In this document: piece after piece, positions 33,401 to 42,136 of the stretch
Numbering within the stretch: the first letter of the stretch is position 1
Layout of the letters: every line of letters starts with the position of its first letter
Source of the DNA: Chloroflexota bacterium
Lineage (GTDB): Bacteria > Chloroflexota > Anaerolineae > Promineifilales > Promineifilaceae
Direction: 5' to 3'
Assembly: GCA_013112725.1 (NCBI GenBank)
Contig: JABFFZ010000024.1
Coordinates: 1 to 62,376, forward strand
Length of the DNA: 62,376 bases
Notes under the pieces: generated by a model
What the model was told of the DNA's origin: nothing
Databases searched by the model: none
What the model saw: the letters and a program-made list of their open reading frames with translations, nothing else
Made by a program: the position numbers and the translations under genes

Positions 33401-34681
33401 TTAGACAAGCAGTCCCAGAAACCGTTCTACATCATACAGGGCTGCTTGCCCGGCCGGGGACCAACGGGGCGCGATGAGGTCAAAAGCGTGGTCGGCGCAC
33501 GCTATTTCCACATGGGCACAAGGTACCTGGTAGCGATACAAGGCGGCCTGTAACCAGCGATGCTGGTTCATGTCTGGGCCAACATCATGCGTGCCATTGA
33601 TGAGTAACGTGGGTGGGCAATGGGGGCCAACGTGGGCCAGCGGCGAGGCAAGCTGGTACATGTCGGGTTCTTCGTGGGGCACCCCCCCCAGTGTGGAGGG
33701 GATCATGTGATGGGCTTGGATGTAACGGCCGTCGCCCGGCAGCATTCCCCCTCGTTTCAACAGGCGCTCGACCCAGGGTGACAGAACCGCCGGCGTCGGC
33801 GGAATGTGGGTCAGCCGTTCATGGCCGCTGACGCAGTCGGTGATGCCGTAGTAGGAGATGACGCCATGTACGGCCGTGTCCAGGCCGCTCACATCTGCCG
33901 GGTCTAAAATGGGATGGTGGGAGGTGTAGGCTGCCAGCAGCGCCAGGTGCGCCCCGGCCGAGCCGCCCATCAGGACGATGCGCTCCGGGTTGATGCCCAG
34001 GTCAGCCGCGTTTGTTTTCATCCAGGCTATGGCCCGTTTCACATCGGCGACCATGGGGATGATGGTGGCTTTGGGGGCGAGGGTATAAGCGACATCGGCG
34101 ATTACGTGGCCCTGGCTGGCCAGATGTTGGAACAATGGCCGTGTCGTTCCCCGAAAATCTTTGTCCATATAATGCCAGCCGCTGCCATGCAGGTAAATAA
34201 TGCCGATGCCGGTGTGGGGGACGCCGGCTGGCGGCTGCCACAGGTCAGCTAGCAACGGATCACCTGTTTCCTGATGGCAGCCGATGATGACGTTGGCGGA
34301 GAGGGTGGCGGGAGGAGAGGTTAACGGCCGTAGCCCATACCGGCTTGGCCGTAGCCGCCATCGTAAATGGTGGGGAATACGCTGCTGCCAGTTGGCGCCA
34401 AAGGCAAAGGCAAATTCGTCATGGGGGGCGGTCACATTTTTGATGTATTGTCTGGCGAAGAAAACGCCGCTCAATGCGGCAGCCAGAGCGAACCAGTCGC
34501 GCCGCCACAGGGCCAGCAGCGCCCCTTTCAGGCCTATGAGCGCTAGAAACGGAGACAGCGGCCCGGCAAAACCTTTGAGTAAGGCCAGGAAGGGGAGCAG
34601 ACGGCCGTCTGGCAGCCGCACATTCGTCAGAAATGCCAGCCAGGCCGTACTCATCGTCAACAAACGCAGTAATTTTTTCAT
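33401..34681 (-). CDS. Alpha/beta-hydrolase esterase (HSL/BD-FAE-like) with N-terminal membrane segments
   Basis: About 426 residues. The first 100 contain hydrophobic stretches (FLALIGLKGALLALW) suggesting membrane attachment. The hydrolase domain follows: oxyanion motif IIYLHGSGWHYMD, nucleophile elbow IVLMGGSAGAHLAL, acid in LLINGTHDVG, and base His in CADHAFDL. HGSGW/GGSAG is typical of the hormone-sensitive-lipase and carbohydrate-esterase relatives, which cut short-chain esters. It lies just upstream of the sugar-locus promoter, on the same strand, so a side role in deacylating plant polysaccharides is possible but not shown. The start at 34681 (MKKLLRLLTM) is chosen over 34708, which runs into the heptamer array region. 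Confidence 0.85.
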   Translation of the reverse strand: MKKLLRLLTMSTAWLAFLTNVRLPDGRLLPFLALLKGFAGPLSPFLALIGLKGALLALWRRDWFALAAALSGVFFARQYIKNVTAPHDEFAFAFGANWQQRIPHHLRWRLRPSRYGLRPLTSPPATLSANVIIGCHQETGDPLLADLWQPPAGVPHTGIGIIYLHGSGWHYMDKDFRGTTRPLFQHLASQGHVIADVAYTLAPKATIIPMVADVKRAIAWMKTNAADLGINPERIVLMGGSAGAHLALLAAYTSHHPILDPADVSGLDTAVHGVISYYGITDCVSGHERLTHIPPTPAVLSPWVERLLKRGGMLPGDGRYIQAHHMIPSTLGGVPHEEPDMYQLASPLAHVGPHCPPTLLINGTHDVGPDMNQHRWLQAALYRYQVPCAHVEIACADHAFDLIAPRWSPAGQAALYDVERFLGLLV

Positions 34682-34695
34682 CGTGATCCGTATTC

Positions 34696-34835
34696 CGTCA
34701 CTCGTCACTCGTCACTCGTCACCCGTCACCCGTCACTCGTCACTCGTCACTCGTCACCCGTCACCCGTCACTCGTCACTCGTCACCCGTCACCCGTCACC
34801 CGTCACTCGTCACCCGTCACCCGTCACCCGTCACC
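34696..34835. repeat. 20-unit heptamer array (CGTCACT / CGTCACC)
   Basis: Twenty uninterrupted 7-bp units fill 140 bases. Only the last base of the unit varies; in order it reads T T T C C T T T C C T T C C C T C C C C. The pattern TTTCC occurs twice in a row, showing block duplication. The array fills the gap between the R2-like oxidase and the esterase gene and supplies the oxidase stop codon: after Asp-Asp-Gly the first repeat unit gives TGA on the minus strand. Confidence 0.95.
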
Positions 34836-35745
34836 CATCATCCCCTTCAATGATCAGGTGGGTTACTTGTTCAATTTCGGCCAATGAAGCACCGCGCGCT
34901 TTTTCGATCCGCTCCATGCGCTTTTGGAATTGGTTCAGGGCAAAATCGGTGAAGATGGCCGGGTCTAAACCAAAGGGGATGGGGTCATAACCGGCAAACG
35001 TTTCGCCGATGGTGTCCAGCGCATAGGGCAGCAAGCTGTTCATTGTCTCCTCGACGGTGGCCCACAAGCTGTCATCGGCCGCCAGCAGCCGGGAGATGAG
35101 GAAAACACCGTAAGCAATGTGGCGGGATTCATCTTGTTTGAGCAGGGTGATGCCCTGTCTCATGCCGGGCAGCAGTTTTTCCTGATCCAGCACGGTGAAG
35201 TAGCCGTGATAGCCGGTTTCGGCCAGCACCCCTTCCACCACCATGTTGTAAGTGACGGAAGCCCGAATCAGGGCCGCCGGCGATGGGTCATCGTGCAGCG
35301 CCAGTAATGTTTGGGGCAGGGTGTGGTAAAAGATGTGGCGGTAACTGTCGGTGTGGTAACGGCCGAGGTCGGCCGGTGTGCTATTGGTATGCTGATGGGC
35401 CACTTCCTGTAGAAAGCGATTGAAAAAGTCGGTATGTTTGGCTTCCTCAAAAAGGAAAGTGGTCAGGTAGATTTCTTCTTCGACACGGCCGTCGCGCGCC
35501 ACCGCCATGATCAAAGGCAGCAAATCTAATGTCACCGCCTCTTCCCCAGCCTGGAACATGGATGTGAGCCGCAGCAACAAGTCCTGTTCCTCCGGCTGCA
35601 AGCGCGCCCATTCGCGGGCATCCTGGCTCAGGTCAATGTCTGTTGGATTCCAAATGCCCAGCCGTTTGGCTTTTTCATAGAGGCGCATCGCCGGTAAATT
35701 TCGGTTTAGACCGCGCCGGGTGGTGGCAAATTCGTGGTGAATCAT
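34831..35745 (-). CDS. R2-like ligand-binding oxidase (Mn/Fe R2lox)
   Basis: The 304-residue protein follows R2lox rather than ribonucleotide reductase R2. Metal ligands fit Glu68/69 in FQAGEEAV, Glu101 and His104 in FEEAKH, Glu171 in MVVEGVLAE, Glu206 and His209 in QDESRHIAYG. Val71 and Tyr166, the pair that forms the ether cross-link in the mycobacterial enzyme, are present (numbering shifted by about four after residue 104). R2lox proteins assemble a Mn/Fe centre and bind a long-chain fatty acid; their physiological reaction is unknown. The ATG at 35745 has AGGGAGAGG upstream. Two dyad repeats lie between a TACAAT box and the start, pointing to repressor control. The stop codon lies within the heptamer array. 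Confidence 0.92.
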   Translation of the reverse strand: MIHHEFATTRRGLNRNLPAMRLYEKAKRLGIWNPTDIDLSQDAREWARLQPEEQDLLLRLTSMFQAGEEAVTLDLLPLIMAVARDGRVEEEIYLTTFLFEEAKHTDFFNRFLQEVAHQHTNSTPADLGRYHTDSYRHIFYHTLPQTLLALHDDPSPAALIRASVTYNMVVEGVLAETGYHGYFTVLDQEKLLPGMRQGITLLKQDESRHIAYGVFLISRLLAADDSLWATVEETMNSLLPYALDTIGETFAGYDPIPFGLDPAIFTDFALNQFQKRMERIEKARGASLAEIEQVTHLIIEGDDG

Positions 35746-35760
35746 AAGGCCTCTCCCTGT

Positions 35761-35794
35761 AAGATTGATTCAATCTTCAAGATTGACCCAATCT
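35761..35794. promoter_or_regulatory. Paired dyads upstream of the R2lox gene, putative operators
   Basis: AAGATTGATTCAATCTT (35761-35777) and AGATTGACCCAATCT (35780-35794) are inverted repeats whose centres are 18 bp apart. A minus-strand TACAAT lies at 35808-35803, so the dyads fall in the transcription-start region. This is the arrangement expected for a TetR- or GntR-type repressor. No regulator gene is adjacent. Confidence 0.6.
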
Positions 35795-35895
35795 AAAAAG
35801 TGATTGTAAGTTTATCCTTTTTGGCTGTTTTGTGGTAGAACACGGGGCAAGTTTGCAGCAATTCAAATGCAGTTTTGATTGTATTGGAGGTTATG

Positions 35896-36474
35896 ATGTT
35901 AGAGACAAAAGACAATGGTGCGGCGTCAGGAGAGATAGAGCAAAGGAAGGGGATGCGGCCGATTATGTCGTCTGGGCATCTGGATCAGATGTTTCGCCAG
36001 ACGCGGGCCTACCATGCCCAGTTGAGCCAGATGGCCGATTTGAAGGCCAGCATGATGTTTACCCTGGCTTCGGTTATCATCACCCTTTCCATTCGTTATC
36101 TGGAAGACCCGTTCCTGCGCTGGCCGGTGTTGGTACTCATTGCCGGTTCGCTGGTGACGATTGTTTCGGCGGCGTATGCGGTGATGCCCAAATTGAACCT
36201 GAACGATAAGCCAGATTTACGTGACCCCCACACCAACCTGCTTTTTTTTGGCACGTTTACCAACCTGGAATACGGTGAATGGGTGGCCGAATTGGAACCC
36301 ATCTTGCATGACCCGACTCGGACGTATGAGGCCATGCTGCGGGACATTTACGAAATGGGGATATACCTGGGGCTAAAAAAGTACCGGTTTATTCGCATTG
36401 CCTACATCGCCTTCCTGACGGGACTGGTTTTAAGTATGTTGACGTTTGTGGTGGTGGAACTGGTAAAACTCTAG
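35896..36474 (+). CDS. PycTM-like membrane protein (Pycsar effector type), orphan
   Basis: The 192-residue product matches the Pycsar effector membrane domain: an amphipathic start, ADLKASMMFTLASVI forming helix 1 (about 51-69), helix 2 (76-96), a soluble segment with NLLFFGTFTNLEYGEWV and LRDIYEMGIYLGLKKYRFI, and helix 3 (167-188). In Pycsar antiphage systems such proteins sense cyclic UMP or CMP and damage the membrane. No pyrimidine cyclase gene is nearby: the neighbours are R2lox (divergent) and a lipoprotein 25 bases downstream. The protein may be a housekeeping relative or take its signal from elsewhere. GGAGG lies five bases before ATG 35896; ATG 35893 is an alternative. Confidence 0.75.
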   Translation: MLETKDNGAASGEIEQRKGMRPIMSSGHLDQMFRQTRAYHAQLSQMADLKASMMFTLASVIITLSIRYLEDPFLRWPVLVLIAGSLVTIVSAAYAVMPKLNLNDKPDLRDPHTNLLFFGTFTNLEYGEWVAELEPILHDPTRTYEAMLRDIYEMGIYLGLKKYRFIRIAYIAFLTGLVLSMLTFVVVELVKL

Positions 36475-36499
36475 GCAGGATGGAGGAGGTTTATTTCTT

Positions 36500-37540
36500 A
36501 TGATTCTGGGGAACAAACGAAAAAAATTCTTTGTGGGGTTGGCCTTATGGGGGCTGCTTGTGGGCTGCCAGAATGAACCCCGCCTGACGGAAGTGAATGT
36601 ACAGGCAACGGTGGACGCGGGCATTGCCGGAACGATGATTGCGCAAGGCATCGTGAACACGTCGGTAGCGCAAACCATGTCCGCTGCTGAACCGGATACA
36701 CTGATTGACCCAACCGCGCTACCGCCTACGTCTACCCCGCTCCCGGCGGTCATTCTGGAGACGCCCACGCCGGTTGATACGGCTACACAACCCCCTACCA
36801 GTACGGCCGTGCCCACCGATACACCGCCGCCGCCACCCACCGACACACCGACGGCCGTGTCCAGCGATACCCCTACCCCCCTGCCCACCAACACACCGGC
36901 CCCACCACAGCCCACCAGACCGCCCGCCACCGCCACCCCGCCACCCAATCCCGTCTTTGGCGGTCAGTTCCTGCCCAATCCCTCCTTTGAAGAAGGTTGG
37001 TACAACATGTGGGGTTTGCCTGAATTGCAGCTGCCCAATAATTGGGCTTTTGAATGGGACGAAGGCCCCACCGGTTATGGCTCAAACCCCTGGGATCAAT
37101 GGTATCGCCCCGAAACACGGGTGTTGCCTTCCAGCCAACTGCCGGAGCATGAACGCGGTCTGTTCATCAAAGACGGCGACTACACCATCAAAATTTTCAA
37201 GGGCAACGGCCCCATCAGTTTCCGCATCTACCAGGATGTGAACCTGCCCGCCGGTACTTATAAATTAACTATTCGGGCGTACCCTGACCTGGTAATGGCG
37301 TATAACGGCAATTCTAAAGTATTCGCCAATGATCCCTACGCCGGTGAAATTCGCATTATTGGCCCCGGCGGGGGTACCGCCTGGCTGGCGCCTGCCTTTG
37401 GCGTTTGGAATGATATCCCCTTCACCTTCACCCTGAATGACCCCGCCAGCGTGCGCCTGGGCATTGGCATTCGCGCCCGCTATGGGCTGATGAACAATGG
37501 CTGGTTTTTTGATGATTGGAAGTTGGAGCGCGTACAGTAG
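36500..37540 (+). CDS. Lipoprotein with Thr/Pro linker and C-terminal beta-sandwich domain
   Basis: The 346-residue product starts MILGNKRKKFFVGLALWGL with lipobox LVGC. After a short conserved piece (VNVQATVDAGIAGTMIAQ, about 30-47) a Thr/Pro/Asp linker runs to about 150 (repeats of PTDTPP). The last 190 residues open FLPNPSFEEGWYNMWG and continue with strands such as KIFKGNGPISFRIYQDVNL and RLGIGIRARYGLMNN. This resembles the carbohydrate-binding-like jelly-roll domains that begin with 'N-x-x-F-E'. It is likely displayed outside the membrane; the ligand is unknown. GGAGG precedes the ATG. The upstream PycTM-like gene is close enough to be co-transcribed. Confidence 0.8.
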   Translation: MILGNKRKKFFVGLALWGLLVGCQNEPRLTEVNVQATVDAGIAGTMIAQGIVNTSVAQTMSAAEPDTLIDPTALPPTSTPLPAVILETPTPVDTATQPPTSTAVPTDTPPPPPTDTPTAVSSDTPTPLPTNTPAPPQPTRPPATATPPPNPVFGGQFLPNPSFEEGWYNMWGLPELQLPNNWAFEWDEGPTGYGSNPWDQWYRPETRVLPSSQLPEHERGLFIKDGDYTIKIFKGNGPISFRIYQDVNLPAGTYKLTIRAYPDLVMAYNGNSKVFANDPYAGEIRIIGPGGGTAWLAPAFGVWNDIPFTFTLNDPASVRLGIGIRARYGLMNNGWFFDDWKLERVQ

Positions 37541-37542
37541 CG

Positions 37543-37605
37543 GGTAGCGGGTGGCAAGTAGCAGGTGACAGGCACTTGCCACTTGCTACCTGCCACTTGC
37601 CACCC
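37543..37605. repeat. Word-repeat hairpin (GGCAAGTAGCAGGTG family)
   Basis: GTGGCAAGTAGCAGGTGACA is followed by ACTTGCTACCTGCCACTTGC and CACC, which pair over roughly 20 bases with small slips, since both sides are tandem variants of GGCAAGTGGCAGGT. It fills the gap between the lipoprotein stop and ychF. The same word recurs at 52862-52896. Confidence 0.75.
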
Positions 37606-37662
37606 CACTGGCTGTGGCGGTTTCCAGACCGAGCCGCCTCGCCGTTACAAGAAGGATTACGT

Positions 37663-38751
37663 ATGAAACTTGGTGTGATTGGCCTGCCGGGGGCGGGCAA
37701 AACGACGATTTTTAATGCGCTGACGAAAGGGAATGCCCCGGTGGGGCAGAGTATGGGCGGGCGGTTTGATGTGTTGACGGCCGTTGTAGACGTACATGAT
37801 GCGCGGGTAGACGACCTCAGCCGCATGTTTAACCCCCAAAAGACCACCTATGCCCGCATCACCTATACCGATGTGGCCGGGCTGAAAAAGGGAGCTACCG
37901 AAGGCGGCGGGCTGCCCGGTGAACTGCTCAACCATCTATCTGGGTTGGATGGCTTTGTGCATGTGGTGCGCGCCTTTGAGAGTGACCTGCACCCACACCC
38001 CGATGGCAGTGTAGACGCGGCCCGCGATCTGGCGGCGCTGGACGCAGAATTTATCCTCAATGATTTGGGCGCGGTGGAGCGGCGGTTGGAAAAGCTGGAA
38101 GGGGGCTTGCAGCGGGGCGCTTTCAAAAATAAGGCGGAAGCGGAGGCGGAACTGGCCCTGTTCCAGCAGATGAGTGAGACGCTGATGGCGGAACGGCCGT
38201 TGCGCACACTCACTCTTACCGAAGAACAGATCAAATCTTTGCGTGGTTATGGTCTGTTGACGCTAAAACCCATCGTCTTGATCTTCAACATTGGGGATGA
38301 CCAGGACGAGGTGATAGTGCCCTATGATTACCCGCAGACGGTCGTTACCAATTTGCGGGGTAAGCTGGAAATGGAACTGGCGCAGTTGAGCGCCGCCGGG
38401 GATGAAGAGTCATTAGCCATGTTCATGGAAGAGTATGGCGTGACGGAACTCAGCCTGGATAAAATCATTCGTCTGAGTTATGACCTGATGGGGCTGCAAT
38501 CTTTCTTTACGGTGGGGGAAGATGAGGTGCGGGCATGGACAATTAAGCGAGGCGCTACGGCCGTAGACGCTGCCGCTGCCATCCATACCGACCTGGCCAA
38601 AGGTTTTATCCGCGCCGAAACGGTGCATTACGATGACCTGATCGCTCTGGGTGGGATGCACCAGGTACGCACCGCCGGCAAAATGCGCCAGGAAGGCAAA
38701 ACCTACGTCATGCGCGACGGGGACATCATTAACGTCAAATTTAATCTGTAA
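37663..38751 (+). CDS. ychF: YchF / Obg-like ribosome-associated ATPase
   Basis: The 362-residue protein has an N-terminal Obg-type G domain and a C-terminal TGS domain. Marks are MKLGVIGLPGAGKTTIFNAL, TYTDVAGLKKGATEGGGLPG, FVHVVRAFES and at the end MRQEGKTYVMRDGDIINVKF. YchF proteins hydrolyse ATP rather than GTP and bind ribosomes in translation and stress control. The P-loop reads GLPGAGKTT instead of the usual GLPNVGKST, so this is a divergent branch. ATG 37663 is chosen because the P-loop begins there; the open frame further up runs through the word-repeat hairpin. No functional tie to the neighbours is evident. Confidence 0.9.
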   Translation: MKLGVIGLPGAGKTTIFNALTKGNAPVGQSMGGRFDVLTAVVDVHDARVDDLSRMFNPQKTTYARITYTDVAGLKKGATEGGGLPGELLNHLSGLDGFVHVVRAFESDLHPHPDGSVDAARDLAALDAEFILNDLGAVERRLEKLEGGLQRGAFKNKAEAEAELALFQQMSETLMAERPLRTLTLTEEQIKSLRGYGLLTLKPIVLIFNIGDDQDEVIVPYDYPQTVVTNLRGKLEMELAQLSAAGDEESLAMFMEEYGVTELSLDKIIRLSYDLMGLQSFFTVGEDEVRAWTIKRGATAVDAAAAIHTDLAKGFIRAETVHYDDLIALGGMHQVRTAGKMRQEGKTYVMRDGDIINVKFNL

Positions 38752-38771
38752 GAGGCAGTGGAAACTGCCTC

Positions 38772-39020
38772 TTACAAGTCACGCATAACGCGGGCTACCA
38801 TCTGGTTGAGGGTGTCCATTTTGGATACCGTCAGGTCGGCGTCCGGGATGTAGACGTTGAATTCCTGTTCCACATAAACGCCAAACTCGGCCAGAGAGAA
38901 GCTGTCCATCAAGCCGTTGGTAATAATCCCTTCGTCGTTTTGCAAATCATAATGCGGGTCGCGGATCAATTCGTGGGTAATGAAAGTTCGCAATTTTTCG
39001 CGGATTGTTTTTTCGTCCAT
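38772..39020 (-). CDS. Acyl carrier protein
   Basis: The 82-residue protein has the four-helix carrier layout and the phosphopantetheine site Ser40 in NGLMDSFSLAEFG. It carries an acyl or aminoacyl group as a thioester for a partner enzyme. The motif DSFS and the divergent flanks differ from the fatty-acid AcpP (usually DSLD), so it is likely a specialised carrier. No synthetase, ligase or ketosynthase gene stands next to it. It lies convergent with ychF, 20 bases apart, and is followed upstream by a hairpin and the PAP2-like gene. Its acyl group and partner cannot be told from here. Confidence 0.88.
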   Translation of the reverse strand: MDEKTIREKLRTFITHELIRDPHYDLQNDEGIITNGLMDSFSLAEFGVYVEQEFNVYIPDADLTVSKMDTLNQMVARVMRDL

Positions 39021-39036
39021 GATTCTTCATTTTTTC

Positions 39037-39083
39037 GTAGTAGGCGATTTATCGCCGTTGGCAGGCGATAAATCGCCTACTAC
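39037..39083. repeat. GGCGATTTATCGCC hairpin, copy B (perfect 20-bp stem)
   Basis: Arms 39037-39056 and 39064-39083 are exact reverse complements (GTAGTAGGCGATTTATCGCC and its partner) with a 7-base loop. The hairpin lies between the carrier-protein gene and the PAP2-like gene. It is the cleanest of three related hairpins in the window. Confidence 0.88.
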
Positions 39084-39095
39084 AAACGGGTATGG

Positions 39096-39731
39096 CTACA
39101 CAAAGCAAGCAAAAACCGTCTGCATCAGCCAGACAGTAATTAAGCCCAATAACAAGCCGGCGATGACTTGCGTCCTGGTATGGCGTTTGAGGTAAAGACG
39201 CACATAACAGACGCCCACCAACAGCGGAAATACGACCACCCAGGCCAGCATCCAACTATAAACCAGGCCGGTTAATAAAAAGGTAGCCATGATGCCGGTG
39301 GCGTGAATACTGATGAGGTAGCGGGTATTGATTAGCCCTAAAGCCGTCAGGTTGATCGTGTTGAGCAGCGCCAGGCAACGCAACAGTTCGGGGCCATCCA
39401 GCCAGGCGATGACCAGAAAGGCGAGCAGAGCGGAAGCAACGGCCGTAACATACGGAATATGCCGCTCCCCCGTGTTGCTCATATGCAGTTCTTTAATCCG
39501 CCCGGTGCGCAGCAGATAAAGCACCACCAGAATGGGCGCTAATGAAACCAGCAGCCCATAAAACACCGCCCAGGCCAACCCCGTCAGGTTTGTTTCTTCC
39601 GTCAGGGCAAAGGTCAGCCCAATCACGGCAAACATCACCGGCGGGCTGACGATATTGGAAAACAACCGCGCCGCCTTCACGCGCCCGGTATGGTCATCCT
39701 TGTGGAAGTCGCGGGGGGTGTGCATGAGCAA
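39096..39731 (-). CDS. PAP2-like membrane phosphatase
   Basis: The 211-residue product has five or six membrane helices. Short polar blocks match the PAP2 pattern in a weakened form: TGERHIPYV, then ISIHATG (in place of PSGH) and LKRHTRTQVIAG (in place of SRxxxxxHxxxD). Proteins of this kind remove phosphate from lipid carriers such as undecaprenyl diphosphate or phosphatidate. The changed third motif makes catalysis uncertain. A membrane protein of unknown role is the alternative. The gene follows a 13-bp hairpin region and is on the same strand as the carrier protein. Confidence 0.72.
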   Translation of the reverse strand: MLMHTPRDFHKDDHTGRVKAARLFSNIVSPPVMFAVIGLTFALTEETNLTGLAWAVFYGLLVSLAPILVVLYLLRTGRIKELHMSNTGERHIPYVTAVASALLAFLVIAWLDGPELLRCLALLNTINLTALGLINTRYLISIHATGIMATFLLTGLVYSWMLAWVVVFPLLVGVCYVRLYLKRHTRTQVIAGLLLGLITVWLMQTVFACFV

Positions 39732-39732
39732 G

Positions 39733-39778
39733 TGAGCAGGTGAACAGGGGAAGGGATGATTGTCAGTTCACCTGCTCA
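39733..39778. repeat. Word-repeat hairpin (TGAGCAGGTGAAC family)
   Basis: Arms 39733-39745 and 39766-39778 are perfect 13-bp reverse complements. The flanks repeat the same word (GAGCAAGTGAGCAGG on the left; TCACCTGCTCATC on the right up to 39804). It separates the adenosylhomocysteinase stop from the PAP2-like start. Confidence 0.78.
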
Positions 39779-39808
39779 CCCTCTCACTCCTTCACCTGCT
39801 CATCTTCA

Positions 39809-41092
<1,284 letters not shown>

Positions 41093-41098
41093 TTAAGA

Positions 41099-41162
41099 GA
41101 TGGGAGATTGGAGATCGGAGATTGTGAGCGAAGCCAATCTCTAATCTCTACTCTCCAATCTC
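41099..41162. repeat. Word-repeat hairpin (GAGATTGGAGAT family)
   Basis: GAGATGGGAGATTGGAGATC and CGGAGATTG are followed, after GTGAGCGAAGC, by CAATCTCTAATCTCTACTCT and CCAATCTC. The two sides pair imperfectly because each is a string of GAGATTG variants. It fills the space between ahcY and the PfkB kinase. Sister copies are at 44120, 57068 and, with GCGATTGG, at 54364 and 55268. Confidence 0.8.
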
Positions 41163-42117
41163 AGGAAAGCAAAATATCCAATGCCCCTTCATCATCAAAA
41201 TGCTGCCGGTAACGAGCCACAAATTGGGTGGGGGTGTAAAAATGGGCCTGTGTGCCCAGATTTTCTAAAACATACGTGGCCGCCAATGCGCCCACGCGGC
41301 CGGCTACTTCCCAGGGAAGACCCAGCTCCATGCTGCGCATTAGCCCGGCGCGGAAAGCGTCCCCTGCGCCCGTGGGGTCTACAATCTGTTGCGGCGGCAC
41401 ACTGGGGATGTGATACTCCGCGCCACCGGCCACCAGCCGCGCCCCATCTTTGGCCTTTGTCACCAGCAGTGCGCCAATGCGATCCATAATTTGCGTTTCA
41501 TTCAGCCCCGTTTTTTCCTGAATCAACTGGTATTCGTATTCGTTGACGGAGAGCATGGCGCACCCTTCCAACCCGTGTAATAGCTGTTCGCCGTTGAAGC
41601 GAGCGGCTTGCTGGCTGGGGTCGTAGATGAAGGGGATGCCCAGTTCCCGGCATTCGTCGGCGTATTGGCTCATGGCGTCTGGGGCGTTGGGGGAGATGAT
41701 GGCCAGGTCGGCGGTGGGGGCGTACTGCTTGAAGGAAAGGGAGGCGGCGTGGGCCATGGCGCCGATGTAAAAGCTGGCGATCTGGTTTTGCTCCTGGTCG
41801 GTGTTCACAAAGAAGGAGGCGGTGAACACATCGGGGATTTCGATGATGGCCGAGGCGTCTACACCGTGCCGTTCCAGCCAGCCCCGGTAGTCGCCAAAAT
41901 CGTGCCCGGCGGTGGCCATGACCAACGGCCGTCCGCCCAGCAGCCCCATGGTGTAAGCAATGTTGGGCGCGGTGCCGCCGCGCTGCCGCTTCAGCGTGTC
42001 CACCAAAAAGCTGAGGCTGACGGTATGCAACTGGTCGGCCAGCAGCGAATCGGTAAACCGCCCTGGAAAGTGCATCAGATAATCAAAAGCAATGGAACCG
42101 GTGATGACGATCTTCAT
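41161..42117 (-). CDS. PfkB-family kinase, probably adenosine kinase
   Basis: The 318-residue product is a ribokinase-fold kinase: it begins MKIVITGSIAFDYLMHFPG, has the substrate loop QRGGTAPNIAYTMGLLGG and the C-terminal anion-hole signature DPTGAGDAFRAGLM with the catalytic Asp. Its place directly before ahcY, on the same strand, suggests it phosphorylates the adenosine set free there to AMP. Fructose or ribose kinase remain possible because the family shares these motifs. Its stop lies inside the edge of the word-repeat hairpin. No signal peptide; cytoplasmic. Confidence 0.87.
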   Translation of the reverse strand: MKIVITGSIAFDYLMHFPGRFTDSLLADQLHTVSLSFLVDTLKRQRGGTAPNIAYTMGLLGGRPLVMATAGHDFGDYRGWLERHGVDASAIIEIPDVFTASFFVNTDQEQNQIASFYIGAMAHAASLSFKQYAPTADLAIISPNAPDAMSQYADECRELGIPFIYDPSQQAARFNGEQLLHGLEGCAMLSVNEYEYQLIQEKTGLNETQIMDRIGALLVTKAKDGARLVAGGAEYHIPSVPPQQIVDPTGAGDAFRAGLMRSMELGLPWEVAGRVGALAATYVLENLGTQAHFYTPTQFVARYRQHFDDEGALDILLS

Positions 42118-42136
42118 CGTAATTGCAACGCTCTCC

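Noticed and set aside
34696..34835. Heptamer array as a CRISPR array
   Set aside because: Units are 7 bp and directly adjacent with no unique spacers; no cas genes are in the window.
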